From: Ulota crispa
Lineage: Eukaryota > Streptophyta > Bryopsida > Orthotrichales > Orthotrichaceae
Assembly: GCA_963920765.1 (NCBI GenBank)
Contig: OY987251.1
Coordinates: 436,501-500,500, forward strand
Direction of reading: 5' to 3'
Length of the DNA stretch: 64,000 bases
Position 1 is the stretch's first letter. The number at the start of each line of letters is the position of its first letter. Positions 1 to 12,059 of this stretch are shown piece after piece. The translations under genes and the position numbers were made by a program. Under the pieces are notes generated by a model that saw only the letters and a program-made list of their open reading frames with translations, was not told where the DNA came from and made no database searches.

Positions 1-2397
1 AGATGCCTTCAAAATCATATTCCATTGGATGCTTTATAAAAGAATTCTTGTTGTTATACATTTACTAGTTTTCATTGCTATGTAAACTATAAATAAATAA
101 TGGTAAACAAGTAAAAACCAAACACATCTAAGCATGTTTAACCCTTAATTGTTGAGCTTACAATTGTGGCCTACCCTGCCCTATAGAGCTATAGTGCTTT
201 GGCAGGTGCCTAGCTTGTACTATTGTTCCTAAAAGCTACAAAAGTCAGCAATACATGTTGACCTCATAAAAATTGCAAGAAAGGCAGTATGAAAATAAAC
301 ATCTTGTCAATTTTACAGATATGAATGTATTTGATGAGATTAATTTTGCCTTCCATGATGGACCATGTGTTTATGATCATATCTGAAACAAAAATCAGAC
401 AAAAATTGACTTTTTTTTTTGTACGAAATATTTTTTCAAAGCTAGCAGATGATTTATTGTCTGCCTGTGCTTTTACGGGTTGATATGTATGCCATATGAC
501 TAAGTTATAAACGCCTAGATTTTTATTGGTGAACATCGTAAATTCAAAAGAAAGATTTTTCATTTAGATGGTGTATAATTTAAAAGTTAATACATATTCA
601 TTGTGAATACAATACCCATACTACCTATACAATGTTTTTACAAAGTTTCCTTTGAAGTTTAATTGGAAATAAAAAGAGGCAAATTTTACATTGTTCTTGC
701 CATTGGAGCATATAAAATGAGCCAAAGAGTAGCTATCTAAATTTAATAAATATGTGTTGATATCACTAAAAGAATAATCAAAGAATTCAATAAATGTAGA
801 AAGTTTCTCAACTATCCATTGTCACGGATTCATCAAAATTCAAATTTAACCTCTAAATGCCCAAAGGTGTTGTTTGTGTTTGTGGAAGGTAGTTTTGAAG
901 TTTTTGAATTGTCCTTGCAAGATCATTATTACACATCAAATTAAAATGGTCATTATAATATCTTCAACTTTAAGGCTTCTAGATGGCGCTGCCAAAAAAA
1001 TCCAAAATGGCCATGCGGATTTTAAGATATGTGTGACTGAATGTGGATGAGTATGGAATGTTTTTCTTTTTTTGGAGCTGTCCCAAACATCTAACGCAAC
1101 TGGTAACTTTTGGATACAAAATTGGGAAACAACCACTTAGGGTGCATTAGTGTTTACAGTTGTTACATCAAAACTAATGGCCGTCCTTCCAATTCCATGA
1201 CCATAGTTTCACAAATGAGCTTGCAATGCAACTATCAAAGCGCATTTTCCTAATGCAAATGAATTTTTTAGCTTTAATAATTGATCATTAGTCATTAAGA
1301 AAAAAAAGAAATTAGGTGGTGGATGAATGCTGATGTTTATAACAAAGACATTCCAAGTGAAATTAGTCCAAAGGTACTTTTAGATTTTGTTAGATGACAA
1401 AATTTCAATAAAGGACCCTTATTGCCCAAGGGAGTGCTCATGGGAAATCTTCACTTTTTTCTCAACTTGATGCCTATTTTTTCAATGTGGCAACTTGTCA
1501 TAGGCTCCATAACACTATTCATGACACAATAGGTATACTTGCAATTTAGCTTCCAATTGAAAAAGAATTGGATGCTGAAGCTACCTTCAGCCCATAACTT
1601 CTCCAATAAAAAAAAAAGGAAAATATTCAAATCTACGCCTTGCACATAGTTTCAAAGATTCTTAAACAAATTTGGACACCAAAATTTGGTGCCTTGGGCA
1701 TTTAGGGGTTCTTAGAAAGTGTGAACCATATATAAATGACATCTAAAAAAAAAAAGAACATCATAAAATGAAAATTGCCTTAACAAAAAGTTGCATGAGG
1801 TAGCCCTAAAACATAATTCAAAGTGCTAATTTGGATGATTATGTAAAAGATTTTGTATTAGTCTCAATATAAAATGGAGATCACAATAAGTGGTAGTGAT
1901 AGGTAGTAGATTTTACACATATTTTATCCTTTTTTGAGCTTATTTAGGCTCAACTTTATAGAGGTAACACACGTTACTTAAGAGATACAACTCCACATAC
2001 TCCACAATAAATAAAAGGTTTTATTTTCTAAAATTTTTGTTTTTTTGCTCTATTATTTTTTTCTATTGTCAATGCTTTATGAAAAATGAAGTAGCGGATT
2101 GATAATGCCTTGTAAAGTATGTTTTTTTTTGCTAAAGCTAGGTGTGCAAATAATTATCCAATGTGCATTTTGAAATAACTTGAAACACATGAACTAGTTG
2201 AGATTTATATATTGTGTAGAGTTGATTTTTTGGGTTGAAATTTCTATGAACAACTAGTATAAACTTATGTAAAATGATTATGAAACATATGTTTAAGTCG
2301 TAGTGACTTGCTTATCATTATTTTGATAGTCTTGTTTGAACAAACCATGTATTGATAACAATAATTAACTTACAATTGTATGTGATTATTATTACAG
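1..2397. other. AT-rich intergenic or intronic DNA
   Basis: I see no supportable coding region, RNA gene or mobile-element border here. Short open frames on both strands lack codon character, splice context and recognisable motifs. Part of it, at least the stretch just before 2398, must be intron of the gene whose last exons start there, because position 2398 follows a TTACAG splice acceptor. Confidence 0.6.
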
Positions 2398-4090
2398 GGC
2401 ACAACAACATCACCAGTTGACAATTTTCCAAGTATCACATTTTGCTTCAAAGGAGACCCTGATATAATAAATCATAATCCAACTCAATGTCTAGTGGTTC
2501 AACCTAGAAATTATCTAGAATGGAAAGTAAGGGCTCATACTTTATGAAACGATAAATAAATATTCATCAAAGTATCTTTGAATCCACAATTTAAGTGTTT
2601 AGTACTAAAAATAACACTTAAAATATAGTCATAATAGAGAATCCTAAAGCAATACTCAAGTGTGAGGTCTTCAAGTCTTAGTACTTAATGATAAACAATA
2701 TAGAGAATTATTTTTACATTCTAATAATTGTGCTATATGGCACTTGTATCTTTACACTAATATGATTTTTTTATTTCTTTTTTTTCTATTGATAAAATTT
2801 TAGATAATTTGGAATAAATTACTTTTATGAAAGTGAAAAACTCAAAGAAATAACCAGAATAAATAGAGTTTGTTAATCAATTTGTACATAAACAAATATT
2901 TATCGTTATTTGGCTCACGAGTTTATTATTGTTTGTTTTTAGAACAATGCATAACAAAAAGTATTCACTTTGATTAATACATTAAAAAAAGATAAGGATT
3001 TCAGGATTCCTAACATTTTAGCATGTTTACTTTATTAACAGGAAGATGAACTATTGTTGTGCTCAAGCATTTTATTAACAAACTTTGAAATACATACACG
3101 AGGTTCTGGAGAAGATATGCAATTTAAAGTATTTGAAGAAGACTCTAATCTTGGAAGTGAGTATTTAATTAATTAGTGAATTCATTATTCACTTTGATAT
3201 CACATATTGCATGTTCAATCCATAATACATTAAATCAGAAAATGACTTTTACATTCTAGTGACATTTCCTTAAGAGAAACTAAGAGATTTATAGAAAAAG
3301 CTTGGTACTAATGTTAGAATCCAAAAAATCAAACTTTGAAGTCTTGGTCAATCTTTATACCCAAATATGCTGTTATGCAACTTCAAACCAAAAATCTAAA
3401 TTTATTTGAATATGAGTTATTTTCTAGAAACTAGAAGGTCTTAATCTAAAAAATTTAGAGTAACGCTTAAATTGGTATTCCAAAAATCTAATGTATCTTC
3501 TAAATCAAGTACTTTTAACAAGTACCATTGTTCTTCTTTTTTTAGGGTTATTTTTGGAATAAAAAATTAGTAAATCTTGATTAATTTTACACTAACTTTA
3601 GCATACTATGACATTAGCGCATATTCTTTTAAAATCTTTTAGTTGTTCAAGAATAACTTACATTGTTAAAATGAGTAACGTAGTGAAAATAACAAGTGAA
3701 TCTTTGAACCACAAAGTCAATGATTCAATTCTAAACTTTATCAATGTTTGGCTAGAAGTTATCAAGTTTTAATTTTATCAATTTTTAGTTATTTGTTAGT
3801 AAATAAAAATGTCTAGTATTGTGTGCTTAGAAAACCTTCTAATTTTGTACAAAAGGATAAAATTATACTCATATTGTGTAAAATTTGTCCTAAATGTGTG
3901 TGAGTTTTATTGTAACTTCTTATAAGAGAATACATTTTAAAAAGTACATGGTTTTCTTAAGTCTACGGTTACAAATAACCAATTTGTTTTGTGAGTTGGG
4001 TTTTCAGGGACTCAAATGAGAGATTATCTCATTGAAGTTGATCCAGATAATTATAGAGTTCGATGGCAACCAGATAATTGTGATTTTTGA
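2398..4090 (+). CDS. 3' part of an unrecognised multi-exon gene (three exons)
   Basis: Three exons fit together with matching phases: 2398-2526 (43 codons, ends phase 0 at a GTAAGG donor), 3042-3156 (starts after TTAACAG, ends phase 1 at GTGAGT) and 4008-4090 (starts after TTTTCAG, stop TGA). Together they give 108 residues of the C-terminus. The product is acidic and polar, with cysteines in SITFCFKGD, TQCLVVQP and ELLLCSS, and it ends in RWQPDNCDF. No domain is recognised and no membrane segment is seen. The 5' exons are not visible upstream in this window, so the start may lie outside or be missing. The agreement of three splice-site pairs with an uninterrupted frame is the main evidence. 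It could be a functional gene tail or a gene fragment caught by a transposon. Confidence 0.6.
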
Positions 4091-4860
4091 TAATTGATAA
4101 TTATACAAAATTAAACTCAAGCTTTCAAACATTTGTATTCTTAGAATGAAAGTGATTGGTAGTTTAATAAGCTTGGTACGATATTGATTTTGCAGTTAGA
4201 ATTTTTATGAGTCATAAATGCTTTATGTAAAATTACAAAAGGATGCTCAATCTAATTCACAAAGTCATATTTAACTGTTAATGAACTTTTCATATTGTTA
4301 TGTATTATTATGTCCTTAAAATTTTGAAGATCTCTCCATGTTTTGTATGAATTTTAAACTTTTTGTAAGCCAAAGCAATCATGCCTATTTTAGATAATCA
4401 TGTAAGGACTTTGGATAGTTTGTTTGTCACACTTGCTTTGTCATTAAGATTATTTCCAGATAAGCATATGATATGCATATGTCCCTCCAAGTATCACATG
4501 ATTGAATCATTGAAAAATGTTGTATATTGAAAGTGCCTTCTTACCAAGTATCAATCTTTGAAGAGTTTTTAGAAATTAACTACACTATTCATCCATGTGT
4601 ATTAACCCCTAAAAGAAACAGCGTGCCGCTATGACCAATTCAAGGTGTTTTGCTTGTACTTGAAGGCCTTTCCATGTTGTGCTTTGCCTTGGCTTTGGAG
4701 GACTTTGTACCTATGTTTCCCTTGACCATATGCAACGATTGCTAGGGTTTGCAGATCGTTTTTCAATTTTCCAGCTTTGTTTATACATGGACAAGTATAC
4801 GATGTATGTATTTTTGCATTAAGTAGGGAATCCAAAAGAAGAATGGGTGTAATCAAGGGT
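4091..4860. other. 3' flank of the preceding gene, no gene seen
   Basis: This is AT-rich sequence following the TGA at 4088-4090. It probably contains the 3' untranslated region. A short minus-strand open frame at 4629-4856 has no supporting motif. Confidence 0.5.
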
Positions 4861-6530
4861 TAACATGTGATTCCACTCCGTGCTGGCATCATCTATTTGA
4901 TGAAATGGCAGGAGATGCGTCACACTGTTGGCTGGGCGCAATTCAATTCAAGAGAGTGGCGCAGTTCAATGCAAGAGAGTGGCGCGGCCCCAAGGCTTAT
5001 TGATAGTAGTGGGTAGGTTGCGGTAGAGTAGATTTGGCAATAACGCAGGAGTATAATTTAGGGTTTTTTTGTGCTTTTAGAGAGAGGCGCGGTAGTGATT
5101 TCCAAAAGGGGTGGCCTACATTGGGAGAGAGTGGTTAGTGTATAGTTCCGTGCATGCAAGGATTCAGCAACGTCAACGTTGCCAATGTCTAATGCGGAGT
5201 CAACATTGCCAGCGTGGAAGTGTGGGCAGCAAGTTCTGCACCCTTGGGCGAAAGTAGCAGAATTGAAGCTTAGGCAAGCTTCATTTTGCGCCTCACCAAC
5301 ATCGCATGAATGCATGACAAACGACTACCTCCTTGCACCTTTTGATCTTTTGGAGTGTTGGACCCTCACTGGCATTGTTTCCTCTTCCGAAGGCATGTGC
5401 AATACATTTTTTGGTGGAGTGAGTGCTTCAACATGGGTGACCCTTGAGGCTTTAGCGCAGAGGTAAATTCCTTGTTGCGGAATATGTTCTTCTTGAATTG
5501 TGCGACCAATCACCATGGGGAGATTATGGGAGGAGGCTCAACTAGAAGGTTGCACTTGTCGAGCGCTCCTCTTGCTCAACTTGCAAACACCGCTCTGACG
5601 TAGTCTGTTCAAGGCAAGAGAATTGCAAAACCCAACTACCATACCTCCAAATGTCACCCACAAAGTTGCAATCTGCCCATCCAAAGGAGGAGCTCTAAAG
5701 GGTCATGTCCACAGCTTTCAAGCAACAGACAATCTGATGCAGTGTAGAAAGTCCATTATGGCCAAGAAGCCAAGAAGAATACTTCCTCCCTCCCCTAGCA
5801 AAAACAATAATTTGCAATTTCAGTTGACCTCAGCATCTCTTTAGTTGATTTGAAAGCACCCTTTATATGCCTGTCCATAATTTAGACATCGTTCACCTGG
5901 GATGGTTTGAAGCACAAATTGACAAAGTCATTGAGAAAGAGGTAAGTTGTCAAGGGCGTGCCAAGAGAAGAGCCGTGCAAAGCAACAGCAGTCGGAGGGG
6001 TGGTTGACTTTCAATAAAAATTGACAAGGGTGTTCTTCTTGCAAGAATTAGGGGGGGCTGCTGATTGGAGATCCTTGGAAGGGAGAAACATTGGAGCCCA
6101 ATCACGATTGAAGTCATGAGAGGAGGCAAATGGCAAAAAGAAGTGGTAGCATGGGTTGAGGGCAACGCGAACCTCCTTTTGTTGCGCCTCCAAGGTGGAT
6201 TTCTCCTAGAATAAAAGCTGCCAAGAGTGGCCCAATTTTGCCGCGGTCGTCGCAATCAATGAGCAAGGGGGTGAGGTAAGTAACTCCTTAACTCTTTTTT
6301 CCTCATTTTTTTCCATGTCCAAGATTTGTTTTTTGAAAAATATTGTTTGGAAGAGGGAGGCTTTGCTAAGGATTTATCATTGGAAAATAACAATGGCAAA
6401 AGGATGTAAAGTCTTTCTTTGTATGCATCGCTAGGTTTTGGGTTTAGGAGGCCGTCTTCACAACAAGCCCCATCCAATTCCAAACTCCCACATATTCACA
6501 CTCTATTTCAAATCTAGGGTTTGATAGTAG
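4861..6530. other. Higher-GC island without a recognisable gene
   Basis: Base composition changes visibly around 4.86 kb and returns to AT-rich after about 6.5 kb. Several overlapping open frames occur on both strands (for example 5179-5466 plus and 6256-6483 minus), but none shows a domain, and none joins to others through convincing splice sites. It may be a decayed gene, a promoter-like region or the inside of an unrecognised transposon. I cannot decide between these. Confidence 0.35.
4942..4987. repeat. 23-bp direct duplication
   Basis: Two adjacent copies, 4942-4964 and 4965-4987, share the core CAAGAGAGTGGCGC and differ at about two positions. Confidence 0.8.
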
Positions 6531-8219
6531 CTATTCCTCATGACCTGTCCCAATTTCCTTGTGCGTCTTGTAGCTTCAATTTAGGTTTGAATTTGGCCTC
6601 ACTGAACAAAAACTTGCAAATTCAAACAATTTTGAGAATTCTGGAAGAGGTTCCGTAGTATTGTCTATACTTGGCACTAAATTTTTTGTTGCATATTGCA
6701 TAAGTTCAGCTTCTTGTTTCTGAACCAACTAGTCAATGTAAGCAAGCGCCTTTTCATGTTGATTACATCTCTTAATCCCTTTGTTGTTTATTACATAATG
6801 CTATCAGTAGAAGAAAACATGCAAAATAGCACTCTATAAACAACTATAATTGTAGTTGTTTAGGACATAATCTATTGTATACCACTAAGTACCACTACAA
6901 TACTTCAAGTTGAATTCCAATCATTGTGAACCAATTGGATCGGACATGTCAGATAGTTATGGCAATGTCAATAGTATTCATTGGTCTTACATCTGCATCA
7001 CTAGAATTTTTTTGTGTACTATAGCTCAAATTGCCCCAACTTGACCTACAGACATAAAACATTGTGGAGGTGCCCGACATAAATATACATTCCCTCCTAA
7101 TATTCAACTACAAACTATATGGTCCCCACTCATATACCATTGTAGAAGGGTCTTCTTTTGCCAAGTGCCAAATCCCTACTTGCTCCCATCTTACTATTCT
7201 CGCCAGGATTAAGAGTCAATTCACTTTGTACAGAATCAGAATACTTGTAAGAGAGTTGCAATGTAGTAGTTTTGCAATTGTAAGAGAGTTGCAATGTAGA
7301 TGTTTTGTAGTTCCATAAGTAAATTTTGGTTGAGGGTTTAGAATTAGATGGGTATCCTAGGAAAACTCATTTTTTAGAATCAAGTTTTGAGGTGACCTAC
7401 CCCCTCTAAATCATCCGTTCTGAGTCCAATGGCAGTGTTTTTTTTTCCTAATGATGTCTAGATTTTGACTTATTAAAGCATTGACTTTTTGGATTTAGGG
7501 CTGACTTTTTTGGGTAAGGGTTTGAAATTTTGAGTTTGTGTTTTTATGTTTTATTTTTTTTTAAAGGGTATGTGGTTTAATATTAGTAGATGGGTGTACT
7601 TAGGATCCATGGTTGAACCCCCAAAGGATCAAGGAGTCCAATATGGCCAAAGGGGGTGCTTTGAGGTGTAGGGGTATACAAAAGAGGCATTTTTAGCTCA
7701 AATTTTGGGCTACCAGTCAAGTCCAAATGGAGTTGCTAGTTTGAGAAAAATTTATGATTGGCTCATTGTTCCTTGAAGCGCCTCCTTTGCTCTAGACTCT
7801 CCATGGAATATAGAAAATATTCTATTTGTTTGACAATTAGAAGAAGAATGTCTTAAATTGGGCAAACCAAGGGAGTGGCTTAGAGAGCGGATGGGATGGG
7901 TAGGGTGGTGTCATGTCTTGTATTGTACAAGGGAGAAGTTTGGTGATGTGTCATTTTTTTAATCCTTGATTTGGGCAAGCTTTAGGAGGATGTAAAGGAT
8001 TTAGCCAATGGAATCTAGCTACTTCGGGTGACCATATATTTTGGAGTCTTAGGGTGAATTTGTGGATTTTTCTTTTATTCCAACAAGTATAAGAAGACAC
8101 AATCTCATGGAGTTAGGCATTAGGTAAATTTTGATTTTGGGAAAATATTACATGGAAGTCAAAAATCCATATTTTGAATTGTTGCCCAAATTGGAAAACA
8201 TGAGATACTGAATGGTGGG
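6531..8219. other. AT-rich intergenic DNA
   Basis: No gene is supported. The plus-strand open frame at 7064-7318 overlaps a small tandem duplication and has no motif. Homopolymer T runs and GT-rich stretches are frequent. Confidence 0.5.
7247..7299. repeat. 33-bp spaced direct repeat
   Basis: The 20-mer GTAAGAGAGTTGCAATGTAG occurs twice, at 7247-7266 and 7280-7299, a tandem duplication of 33-bp period. Confidence 0.85.
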
Positions 8220-8578
8220 GATTTAAGGTGGTTTAGGAAGATTTGAAATCAGATCGGTTCAAAACAATTGATTTATAATTGGATATAGAACAATTGGTTA
8301 CATGGGTTAACTCCTAAATGCCTAAACACCCTTTTTTTAGCAACATAGCGATTTTGGGCAGCTCATTACCAATGGGTTTTTTAGTTTTTTTTTCTTTGAA
8401 ATTTTCACACATGATGTGATCAAGGAGTAGCTTTAATGTCTAACAAATTTCATAACTTTTGACTTCATGGTTCAAAAGTTATTGCATGATATGTAATTTT
8501 CTTTGTTCGGTTTAGGAGAGCCAAAGAACTTGTTTGAAAATTATATTTTTTGAGTGTTTTTTGGGAAATTGGTTCTTT

Positions 8579-8648
<70 letters not shown>

Positions 8649-8760
8649 GTGGGGAGCATTGAATCATTCCATTTTGGTGAATGGGATGAAAGTTATGAGG
8701 AGATTTTGTTTGCGGGCAGTTATGGATTCTCTACTCTAAAATAAACTTTGAAGTCCATTA
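8220..8760 (+). repeat. Single degenerate arm of a foldback repeat family
   Basis: The stretch after the TA microsatellite (about 8648-8715) reads like the left arm of the foldback at 36.2-36.9 kb. Shared landmarks in the same order are TTGRTTCTTT, then GGGRAGC-TTGAATCA, then GAATGRGATGAAAGTTATG. Only one arm orientation is visible here, so this is either a solo half-element or an older copy whose second arm has been lost. Its outer limits are approximate. Confidence 0.5.
8579..8647. repeat. (TA)n microsatellite
   Basis: About 34 uninterrupted TA units. Open frames across it on both strands (Tyr-Ile repeats) are artefacts of the repeat. It sits inside the degenerate foldback arm, where the 36-kb relative has only a short TA-containing stretch. 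Confidence 0.98.
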
Positions 8761-9956
8761 ATTTACTCAATTTTCAATATTTTAGAAAAATAGCAAAAGC
8801 AAAAGATGTTGATGCATGGTTTGTCACAACATTATAACCATCATGAACTTCAATTCTCATTTTAGTAATTAAATGCTTAGCATTTCAATTATTTGAGTCA
8901 TTTTCCACTTATTTTTTATACTTATGACTGTCCTCCATGTGTAGTGCAGTTCCATATGATAATTGAGAAATCTCCCACACAGACCTACATCGGTTTGCTA
9001 CATGGAAAAAACAAACATCAGCTCTGTGTGCAATAATTATTTTCATGTAAGATTGGACAAAGGGTTGTGAATTTTAGGGGGACAGCACAAAAATGAAAAC
9101 CTTCTTTCCACTTCAAATGTAAACATCTCCTTCATTTTTTATCTAGAATGATTTGATTTTTTTAATCAAAAGTACATTTCTAGTCTATGGCACGATCCTA
9201 CGGCTGGATTTGGGAAACAAAACATTATTTCCTACCCTTCTACTCATTTCTCTCGAAGTGGCAATTTGTAGTGATTTGGAGCTTCACGGCTCAACGTCAA
9301 GTTTATAGATTTTTAGTTTTAGTTTTTTTTTAGATACATTTTTTTTTGGGTTGCAGATTTAGGACCAGCTAGGGTTGCAGGTTTGTAGAGATGATTACAT
9401 TACTCTTAGTTGTATAGGTTGGGGGGTTAGGATTACAGGGGTCCATTATCCAATCAAGAAGTAAAGATGGTCACATAACTCTTAGGGGTATAGGTTGGGG
9501 GTTTAGAGTTACAAGGTCCATTATCCAATGAGGATCTAACAGCACAAGAAATTTTGTCATAATTGACACGTCCAAACTGACTAAATGTGTCCAAAATGAC
9601 AAAAGTAATGTCAAATTGGACAATTTTTGTAGACTAATCCATGCTGATTTGGTCTTGTTCTATTTATTTCAAATGGGAATGGATGTATGCAAGTAAGGGT
9701 TTGAGATTTTAGGGGTTACATGGGGTTTAGGGGTGATATACACATACAAGTAATCAGTCACAGAGTTTAGGATTTTATGGGTAGAGGGTTTAGGATTTAG
9801 AAAATTGAAGGGGAGGATTGTTTAGGATTAAATCATGGGCATGAATATGAATATAAGGGGATAAGATCACCAAATACAAGTGTATTGTATAATAGTAAAA
9901 AAGAGAGGTAATCCCATACAATATACTAAAAGTACCAGAGTGTCACATGTAATTGA
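8761..9956. other. Intergenic DNA
   Basis: No gene is supported. It contains GT-rich 'ggttaggg'-like stretches and a 76-bp tandem duplication, annotated separately. Confidence 0.5.
9390..9540. repeat. 76-bp tandem duplication
   Basis: Two adjacent units start with GATGATTACAT (9390) and GATGGTCACAT (9466). Both continue through a TATAGGTTGGGGG stretch and GTCCATTATCCAAT. Confidence 0.85.
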
Positions 9957-11060
9957 CTACATATTGTTCGATGATGAAGACAATTCCACTACACGCGGAA
10001 TATGTATCACTAGGGCTACAATCTCTGGGCCTAGAATATCTAGATCTACACCCTCTAGAACTACAACCTCTAGAACTACAGCCTTTGGAATGAACTGTAC
10101 ATGATCTCTCCAATCTGCTCCAAATAGTCCTGTAAAATAGCGCCTTGCACCAACATGGTCGACATACACTCCTTCCTTCTTCCAATATCCCCCTTTGTTT
10201 GCTTTTTTCAACATGAGTCCATCAACAATCTGATCGTGCGCTCTACTGTGGACAAACCATTGTGCATTGTTGAGAAAATCAACAATGAGGTCACAAGTTT
10301 GTTTGCCATCCTGCTCGTATCCATCATACAAAAACTCTAGTGCATCTCTAAGAGCGCAGTGATGTGCCTCTGCAAGCTTCAATGCCCATACATCCGCTAG
10401 TTGGCGTGCCATGTTTTTACCGCTCCATCCCATCACTAAACGAGCAAATGTCAAGGCGCTTCGAATACGAATCGTTGGCGCATACTTGTTCATACCGTGA
10501 ACCAACCAGGCAAACTCTTAGTATCTCTATCTGAAAGTCCTCATAAATTGGTCAATGGGAAGGATGGCTGTGTGAAAGGGACCTCCTAATGCATCTTCTA
10601 TGCCATCTACGAGCAGGAGATTCAGTTGACAAGAAAGTTTACAACCATCAACAACTTTCTTTGTGCAAACAGTAACCTCTACTCAAACACCCGACAGTCA
10701 AGCTCTGCGCCTATCCTTTGGCATAACCTCCCAAAGTTCCAACAAACTCCCTAGATGGCCTAGTCTGGTACGCATAGTAAGCATGATAGCTAGCAGATCA
10801 TCTAGAGTCTGTTTCTGCATCACAGACAAAACCTCATGGCATAGCTATGGATAAATCTTCACCTTTGCTATACGCTCTATAGTCGGCTTGAAGGCCACCA
10901 AATTGGATCTAATCAGGCCACACATGTTGTGAACCGAACCATCCCTTTAGCGTCAAGCAACGCGTTGAGCGTCACTAAAACTGTACAAATGGATGCCATT
11001 TGTAACTAACACTGCACCGTAGTCAAATATGTTCTTTCTAAGAGGAACAAACCAACCCAT
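9957..11060 (-). pseudogene. Decayed reading frame of unknown family
   Basis: On the minus strand a single frame carries coherent protein-like sequence for about 1.1 kb, from an ATG at 11,060 down to 9,957, but it is broken by several in-frame interruptions. The best-preserved part (9957-10505) is a 182-residue open stretch containing RSALTFARLVMGWSGKNMA, LAEAHHCALRDALEFLYDGY and WFVHSRAHDQIVDGLMLKKA. The last ~35 residues are hydrophobic, Val-rich and partly repetitive, so the true end of homology may be earlier. I do not recognise the family. Codon and residue use look like a once-real gene rather than chance. The ATG lies 16 bp from the terminal repeat of the 18.6-kb transposon, so the insertion may have separated this frame from its upstream sequence. 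Confidence 0.55.
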
Positions 11061-11075
11061 CTTTGTATGACAACA

Positions 11076-11129
11076 ATGCTAAGGTCTAAGCGGGGAGCAG
11101 TGAACGTTGAGCGACAAGCAATGAGTGGT
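11076..11129 (+). repeat. Left terminal inverted repeat with heptamer periodicity
   Basis: It pairs with the reverse complement of 29,625-29,678 without gaps (12 differences in 54, mostly transitions). Inside it 7-bp words of the type CRRTGAG or CGTTGAG recur head to tail. Confidence 0.8.
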
Positions 11130-11376
11130 TCATATTTGAGCAGTAAATTTTACATATTTTCGTGAAATAATGGATTCTCGTGCAATAAATGTTGCAAGTG
11201 TAATTTGAAAGCTGATAATTGGTTTAGAGAATTTGATATTTGTTGTGCAATAACTAAGAAGTGAAGCACAAATGATTATAAACCAAAGGTTCATAAAGCA
11301 AAAGTGGACGCAAAAGTAGTAAATTGGAATTTGCCTACAAATCAAAAGTGCTATGACCCTAGGAGAGATAGATAAA

Positions 11377-11541
11377 ATTCATCCACAAACAAAAAACATT
11401 TGTCCACTAACAAAAATCATTCATCCATGAAAAAATTCATCCATCCATGAATAAAAGTCATTCATCCATTAACAAAATTCATCCATCCATGAATAAAAGT
11501 CATTCATCCACGATCTAAAGACATTCATCCTTTCATTCACT
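11377..11541. repeat. Left subterminal ATTCATCC array
   Basis: ATTCATCC and close variants recur about eight times, at irregular spacing of roughly 15-30 bp. The same word on the same strand forms the right subterminal array at 29.37-29.47 kb. Clustered short words near transposon ends are typical transposase-binding candidates; that role is inferred. Confidence 0.75.
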
Positions 11542-12059
11542 TAAGAATTGTCCAATGGATGATGAACAAAGACGATTTAGAGATAAATATAACCACAATC
11601 ACTCAAACATTATGAAGAATGGTAGGAGGAACTCAATTGTTAGGGGCTTAACATGTTGACTTCAAATAAATATAGAGACATTTGATATGCCAATATGAAT
11701 GAAAAAACTAACGACCCTCCTCACATTCCGAAATGGCAATGATTTGTCACCTTGATCAAATAGTATTAACAGTATCTTGTATATTCATGCTTTCCATATA
11801 AAGGTTAATAATTCATGAATAATGATATCAGCAAGATCATAGGTCCAAATAAAGAACTGCAATATTTTATAAATGAGAAGTTCAAAACTAGGTACACATG
11901 AGCCTCCTTGGAATTTGATAAGGGAAAAAGTGAGACAATAACAATTTCACTATTGAACCTAGCAAACCCACATCAAAACCTAGGAGGGCATTTGGAGGCT
12001 GACAAAAAATTTGAACTTGATTAGTCCGTTACTTACAGTGGTCTACTCAAGGAAGTGCA

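Noticed and set aside
8465-8744. Open frames on both strands with long Tyr-Ile runs
   Set aside because: They are produced by the (TA)n microsatellite and have no other coding support.
9400-9540. GGTTAGGG/TTTAGGG-like words considered as interstitial telomere repeat
   Set aside because: Only scattered near-matches; the structure is a 76-bp tandem duplication, not a heptamer array.
11377-11541. Repeated ATTCATCC words considered as a CRISPR-like array
   Set aside because: Spacing is short and irregular, and the genome is a plant; these are transposon subterminal repeats.
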